DNA of 64,000 nt, taken from Petrotoga mexicana DSM 14811. GTDB taxonomy: Bacteria > Thermotogota > Thermotogae > Petrotogales > Petrotogaceae. Location: contig NZ_AZRN01000021.1 in assembly GCF_002895565.1 (NCBI RefSeq), positions 1-64,000 on the forward strand. The letters run 5' to 3'. A model generated the notes under the pieces. The model had not been told where the DNA came from and did no database searches. It saw only the letters and a program-made list of their open reading frames with translations. Each line of letters opens with the position of its first letter. Positions within the stretch are counted from its first letter, which is position 1. The translations under genes and the position numbers were made by a program. Below, in pieces: positions 60,004 to 64,000 of this stretch.

Positions 60004-61589
60004 GGTTTTTCAGGTATTTCTCTAAAAGGTTCAACGATAATGGTTTCATAATTTTTATACAACCACATTCCTGGTTTTGCTCCTTTTGGTTTCCATACGT
60101 TTTTTCTTTGAGTGTAATCAACCGCTACATTGGAAGACATTTTTGCTTTAGAAAATGTGGCAGCGATTTTTGCTGCGTAATCTATTACTTCTTCTGGTAT
60201 TTCTTTACCAGAAGATTTTATTATTGTATGAGAACCTGGGATCTCATGTGTATGAAGCCAGATGTCGGCTTGTGCGGCTGATCTTGTTAATTCATCGTTC
60301 TGCTTGTTATTTTTCCCAACTAGTATTTCAAACCCTTTGTAATTAAATTTCCGAAAAGTTGTTTTTACTTTTCTTTCCCTTTTAGATTTTTTGTTTTCAC
60401 TTATCAGTCCTATATCTTTCATTTCTTCTTTTATCTCTATTAAGGTTTCAATTTCTTCTGCGGAAGAGATTGTTTCAAATAACTGATTGTAATATTCGAG
60501 TTCGTTATTCACTTTTTTTATTCTTTTTTTAGCATGCTCGACTCTTGACTTTGTTCTTTTTATATTTTTATACAGTTTTTCCAAGTTTTGCGTTGGTGAT
60601 AAAAGGGGGTCTATCTCTATTGTGACCTCCTCACCGGTATTCCAATCGGTTACTGTAAAGTATCTTTCACCTTTTTTTATTTTGTAGAGATACGTTTGAA
60701 GAAGTTCTCCCTTTTTTTCTAAATCCATTAGACTTTTTTCTTCATTTAAATCTTGTAATATTTGTTCTTTTGTCTTTTCTAATCTGTCAATTTCACTTTT
60801 TACCCTTTTTTCCAAATCCCTTTTTATTTCCAATAGTCGTGATTGATTAGCCCTTTCTTGAAAGACTTTGAGCAATGCCTCTGATGGTTTTAATCCCTCG
60901 TATTTAAAATTATTCGGGGTTATTGCGGAGAAATCATATGTGTTCCCCTCTTTGAAGTAAAAAAGATAAGGCTTTTTGAGGTCTTTTACAGCTCTTTGGA
61001 TACCTATTTCTTTCAAAAACCCTGTTGATTTTTTAGAAAATCCCATGAGTCTATCATAATCAATATTTTCAATGTTTTCTATATTTACTTCCAATATATT
61101 TATTTGAGAATCATCGTAGTAAGGTAGGTATTTAACTCCTGGAATTATGGGTCTAAATTCTTTATAAACCCTTTTTAAAGATTCTTCTACTTTATTATCT
61201 TCGTTAACGAGTATTACGTTGGAATTTCTTCCCATTAATTCAAAAAATAGCTTATATTTTCGCATAGTAGAGTTTTCTTGATCGTAGCTTTCAATTTCAA
61301 AGAACCCTATCCTGTCTAAACCTAACTGTTCGACATTTATCACTCTTCCGTTTCTTATTTTTTTTCTTAAAAACTGAGCAAAGTTTGCTGGTTGTATGGG
61401 TACGTTTGGTTTTTGAGAAAGTAAGATCACATATGAAGGGCTTTTTAATGAAAGAAGTACAAAACTTTGAGAAAACTGAATTAACACTTGGGTTTTTATA
61501 GGTTGATATATATTTTTAATTCTATCCCCCACAATGTTGTCTTTTATTTCTTTCAATACTTTATGTAATACCAAACCATCAAAAGGCAA
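60000..61589 (-). CDS. rqcH: RqcH / NFACT-family ribosome quality-control protein
   Basis: 529-aa protein that binds stalled large subunits and recruits tRNA for C-terminal tailing; older name fibronectin-binding protein. NFACT-N domain (PFDGLVLHKVLKEI), central coiled coils (residues ~265-310 and ~340-375) and NFACT-R domain with IWLHTHEIPGSHTII. Start set at TTG 61589 because GAGGTG lies 6 nt before it and family members begin at this PFDG; the GTG at 61598 is inside that site. Its stop overlaps the kdgR stop (TTAA) in convergent orientation. Confidence 0.94.
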   Translation of the reverse strand: MPFDGLVLHKVLKEIKDNIVGDRIKNIYQPIKTQVLIQFSQSFVLLSLKSPSYVILLSQKPNVPIQPANFAQFLRKKIRNGRVINVEQLGLDRIGFFEIESYDQENSTMRKYKLFFELMGRNSNVILVNEDNKVEESLKRVYKEFRPIIPGVKYLPYYDDSQINILEVNIENIENIDYDRLMGFSKKSTGFLKEIGIQRAVKDLKKPYLFYFKEGNTYDFSAITPNNFKYEGLKPSEALLKVFQERANQSRLLEIKRDLEKRVKSEIDRLEKTKEQILQDLNEEKSLMDLEKKGELLQTYLYKIKKGERYFTVTDWNTGEEVTIEIDPLLSPTQNLEKLYKNIKRTKSRVEHAKKRIKKVNNELEYYNQLFETISSAEEIETLIEIKEEMKDIGLISENKKSKRERKVKTTFRKFNYKGFEILVGKNNKQNDELTRSAAQADIWLHTHEIPGSHTIIKSSGKEIPEEVIDYAAKIAATFSKAKMSSNVAVDYTQRKNVWKPKGAKPGMWLYKNYETIIVEPFREIPEKP

Positions 61590-61655
61590 GCAAGACACCT
61601 CGGTTTATTTAAAATATAGATCTAACGCCCCTTCGCCCGAACATTAAGGGGTAAA

Positions 61656-61798
61656 CCCCTTAAGATCCCTAAGTTCAAAATCAAACTTTATTTTAAAAAA
61701 GCTTTTTGCACAAGGCTGCAAAGGAGCAAGCCCCTTAAAAACCCTAAATTCAAGGTCAAAATCATTTAAAACATAATTTGCATACTGCAGCAAACGCA
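61656..61798. repeat. imperfect tandem duplication (about 75 + 68 nt)
   Basis: Copy 1 (61656-61730) and copy 2 (61731-61798) both start CCCCTTAA, continue CCCTAAnTTCAAnnTCAAA and end with GCA-rich nnCTGCA-GCAAnG sequence. They directly adjoin a copy of the GC-rich intergenic repeat. The minus-strand frame across them codes only for low-complexity repeats of the duplicated unit. Confidence 0.65.
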
Positions 61799-61820
61799 GC
61801 CCACCCATAAGGATAAAAGA
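61795..61820. repeat. GC-rich intergenic repeat core (one unit)
   Basis: CGCAGCCCACCCATAAGGATAAAA, the same core as at 21321 and (reversed) 31243 and 31850. A CGCCCCTTCGCCC fragment of the unit lies at 61625-61638. Confidence 0.75.
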
Positions 61821-61856
61821 GTTTTTATTTCTCTCTGAACAGCCCCATTCATTAAG

Positions 61857-61896
61857 AACACAAAAGAGGCAAAACAATCTAAGCCTCTTTTGTGTT
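61857..61896. terminator. terminator of the small membrane protein gene
   Basis: AACACAAAAGAGGC / GCCTCTTTTGTGTT, 14 perfect pairs with a 12-nt loop; T-rich flank on the minus strand. Confidence 0.8.
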
Positions 61897-61922
61897 TTGT
61901 AAAAATCTATGAAATTAAAATT

Positions 61923-62093
61923 CTACGCTGCTGAACCTTTCTTTCCTTTATCCATAAAACCAACTATCAAAGCAATAATACCAACGATAATGTCTATCCA
62001 CGCATGCCAATTTGGCATGGTTGCAACACTAAAACCAGCAATAGCCATTATTACAAGGTAAATCCCAACAACTATCAACCATGGTTTAGACAT
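61923..62093 (-). CDS. small membrane protein, SPW-repeat-like
   Basis: 56-aa protein, MSKPWLIVVGIYLVIMAIAG then MPNWHAWIDIIVGIIALIVG and a basic end (MDKGKKGSAA). Two TM helices, the second with the W-x-D-I-I-x-G pattern of SPW-repeat proteins. A very strong GGAGGGGG site lies 5 nt before the ATG, and a 14-bp terminator hairpin follows the stop, so this is a real, separately expressed gene despite its size. Function unknown. Confidence 0.85.
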   Translation of the reverse strand: MSKPWLIVVGIYLVIMAIAGFSVATMPNWHAWIDIIVGIIALIVGFMDKGKKGSAA

Positions 62094-62297
62094 ACTACCC
62101 CCTCCTTATACACTCAACTTTACACAAAATTAGCCGATAATTTCAAAGGAAACATAATGATAAAAATATAAGTTGAACAAATTTATCGGCTTAAACCCTA
62201 GTAAAATGATAAGATATATATGTTACCGATATAATAACATTAGAATAATTTTAGTTTAACAACGAAAATTATTCTACTTTTAAGGTTTTCTAATTTG

Positions 62298-62306
62298 TGA
62301 TATAAT
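62298..62306 (+). promoter_or_regulatory. extended -10 promoter of the membrane sensor gene
   Basis: TGATATAAT inside TTTGTGATATAAT; 57 nt before the start codon. No clear -35. Confidence 0.6.
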
Positions 62307-62362
62307 ATCGCAAGTATGATAAAAATGCAAATCTGCACTCATTATACTTAGGAGGTCCCCTT

Positions 62363-64000
62363 GTGAAAAAAAATTATAAAGCTCTATTCTTGTTGTTACT
62401 ATTTATCTTGTCTGGGATTTATTCTTTAGCCTCTACTGTCCTAATTTTAAATTCGTATAATCCAGGTTTATCTTGGTCAGATAGGGAATTAGAGGGTATA
62501 AATTCAATTTTAGAAGATGAAGAAAGTATAAATATATATGTAGAATATCTTGATAGCAAAAGGTTTGGTGATGATAATAGCTTAAACATATTCAAAGAGT
62601 ACTTTGAAAGAAAATTTGGTGGTTTTACATTTGATGTCGTTATTGCACTGGATAATAACGCTTTTGATTTTGTTTTATCTAATTATGAATCACTTTTTTT
62701 GGGGATTCCTATAGTATATACTGGGATCAATTACTATCAAGAATACGATTTGAGTAAATTAGACTTTGTAAGCGGTATCGTAGAGATTCATGATATAAAA
62801 GAAACATTAGAATTAGCTCTAGATCTTCATCCAACCACAAAGAATGTTTATGTAGTTGTTGATAATCAGACAAAAACAGGTGAGCTTTTTAAGCAAGAAG
62901 TGGAAAATGATATAACACCTCAATTTAAGGGTATTAATTTTATCTTTCTTACAGATTCATTGGATCAAATAAAACAAGAGCTCGATACACCTTTGAAAAA
63001 CTCGATAGCGCTTCTTTTGGCTTTTAGTAAAGATATTTATGGAAATTTTTATGATTATACCCAAGTAGAAGAATATATGGGAGAATTTGAGAAGCTTCCC
63101 ATTTATACTACCTCAAGCGTTTACATGGGCAACAACGTAGTAGGAGGTAAAATTACCAGCGCATACGATCAAGGGCGGAAAGCTGGAGAGATAGCAATAG
63201 ACTTATTAAGCGGAGTTGATATTAAAGAGTTGCCAAGAATTTACTTCCCAGATAATAAATACGTTTTTAACTTTCCTGCCTTAGAAAGATTTGGTATTTC
63301 AATCAAGAGCCTACCAGTAAATTCAACAATCCAGAACAAACCTCCTTCTTTTTATGAAAATTACCCTATTATTTTTTGGATAATAATGATTCTAGTGCCT
63401 TTTTCCATTATATTTATATATATTCTAAGAGAAGATAATTTAAAACTTTACTCTCTTTTGAATGAATTAAATGAGGCAAAGGAAGAAGCTCAAAGTTATA
63501 ATGAAGAACTTACCGCAGCAAATGAACAATTAACCTCCTACAACGAAGAGTTGATGTCACAAAATGAGGAAATAGAGAGTAGTTATCAGGAGATAGAACA
63601 ACTGAATAATAAAATAATACATCTATTGGAAATTATCTCAGAAGTAGGAGATGAAAAGGTAAAAGTTAAAGATTTTTTTCAGAAATTTTTAAATACTTTA
63701 ATCATAGAAATCCCAGAAGCTGATTATGGCAGTGCCTCGATAATAGAAGGAGATAGTTGGAGATTTTTAGCTACGTTGGGTCATGATATTAACGGTTTAA
63801 AAAGTTTAGACCTTAAAAAAAGTTATGCTTTTATCGTTGAAGAATCTAAGGTACTTGATAGCGTACTTTCATTGGATGAAGAAAGAATGCCTAAAGATGT
63901 ATTAAACTTAATGTACAAATTTACCAAACCAATAAAATTTACTCTACTAAAAACAATAAAAATAGATGAAAACCGGGATTTGAATATTTCACTTGACATT
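62363..64000 (+). CDS. membrane sensor with ABC-substrate-binding-like input domain (C-terminus beyond window)
   Basis: GTG start after AGGAGGT; frame open to the window end (546 codons). Signal/TM segment (residues ~5-23), then a ~300-aa periplasmic domain resembling the ABC substrate-binding (PF04392-like/TrpX) fold: VLILNSYNPGLSW, FDVVIALDNNAFDFV, IPIVYTGINYY, DQGRKAGEIAIDLLSG. A TM helix follows (IIFWIIMILVPFSIIFIYIL), then a Glu/Asn/Gln-rich coiled coil and a GAF-like region. The output domain (kinase, GGDEF or HD-GYP) lies outside. A one-component or two-component sensor for a small extracellular ligand. Confidence 0.85.
   Translation, partial: MKKNYKALFLLLLFILSGIYSLASTVLILNSYNPGLSWSDRELEGINSILEDEESINIYVEYLDSKRFGDDNSLNIFKEYFERKFGGFTFDVVIALDNNAFDFVLSNYESLFLGIPIVYTGINYYQEYDLSKLDFVSGIVEIHDIKETLELALDLHPTTKNVYVVVDNQTKTGELFKQEVENDITPQFKGINFIFLTDSLDQIKQELDTPLKNSIALLLAFSKDIYGNFYDYTQVEEYMGEFEKLPIYTTSSVYMGNNVVGGKITSAYDQGRKAGEIAIDLLSGVDIKELPRIYFPDNKYVFNFPALERFGISIKSLPVNSTIQNKPPSFYENYPIIFWIIMILVPFSIIFIYILREDNLKLYSLLNELNEAKEEAQSYNEELTAANEQLTSYNEELMSQNEEIESSYQEIEQLNNKIIHLLEIISEVGDEKVKVKDFFQKFLNTLIIEIPEADYGSASIIEGDSWRFLATLGHDINGLKSLDLKKSYAFIVEESKVLDSVLSLDEERMPKDVLNLMYKFTKPIKFTLLKTIKIDENRDLNISLDI

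Noticed and set aside
61644-61877. Minus-strand 77-codon frame with internal repeats
   Set aside because: It translates the tandem duplication and GC-rich repeat; no ribosome site; repeated residues reflect DNA repeats.
1-64000. CRISPR array, prophage or complete insertion sequence
   Set aside because: No regularly spaced direct repeats, no transposase or phage structural genes were recognised; the GC-rich repeats are irregularly placed.

Overview
The window is AT-rich bacterial DNA with tightly packed genes, strong Shine-Dalgarno sites, frequent TTG/GTG starts and TGnTATAAT-type promoters. Gene content (a trimeric [FeFe]-hydrogenase, a UxaC/UxaE hexuronate route, a GH4 uronidase, pectinases and MsmX-type sugar ABC genes without their own ATPase) fits a thermophilic fermenter of the Thermotogota, most likely Petrotoga or a close relative. 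That placement is inference from gene families; no rRNA is present.

Region 1 (about 1.7-21.3 kb) is a 2-oxoacid/acetoin dehydrogenase neighbourhood taken apart into pieces. It holds four E1 alpha/beta pairs, three stand-alone lipoyl-domain proteins of about 80 aa with the acceptor lysine at residue 43 in each, one E2 acyltransferase core that has no lipoyl domain, and one E3. With them are three lipoate-handling genes (an LplA-family protein, lipB, lipA), an AcoX-like protein, a short-chain dehydrogenase, an MBL-fold hydrolase, a methyltransferase and a thiamine-binding protein. This looks like a modular system in which small mobile lipoyl proteins carry acyl groups between several E1s and a shared E2/E3. 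It is the most unusual thing in the window.

Region 2 (21.5-39.5 kb) is mostly housekeeping: an AhpD-like protein, tRNA-Gln, an MFS transporter, YqeH, PduL, RbgA, the phoH-pgpH-ybeY cluster, DUF1015 and DUF402 proteins, PspC, a HydCBA hydrogenase with a minimal HydB, a two-component system facing a PepSY secreted protein, and a PlsY fused to a CTP-transferase/dolichol-kinase-like domain. A GC-rich intergenic repeat family is scattered here and at 61.6 kb.

Region 3 (39.7-60.0 kb) is a pectin/hexuronate island: GH4 galacturonidase, UxaC, a ROK regulator, UxaE, GH28 polygalacturonase, two Gfo/Idh dehydrogenases, PL1 pectate lyase, an ABC importer, an Old-Yellow-Enzyme-like reductase with a fumarate-reductase-like flavoprotein, Eda, KdgK and an IclR (KdgR-like) regulator. 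A recurrent palindrome, TTTAG-N5/6-CTAAA, lies 24-50 nt before several start codons and is probably the regulon operator. The GH28 gene has a broken signal peptide and foreign codon use.

Region 4 (60-64 kb) has RqcH, a small membrane protein missed by length cut-offs, and the start of a large membrane sensor that runs off the window. A chemotaxis receptor runs off the left edge. Two genes (phoH and the IclR regulator) appear to start with ATT.
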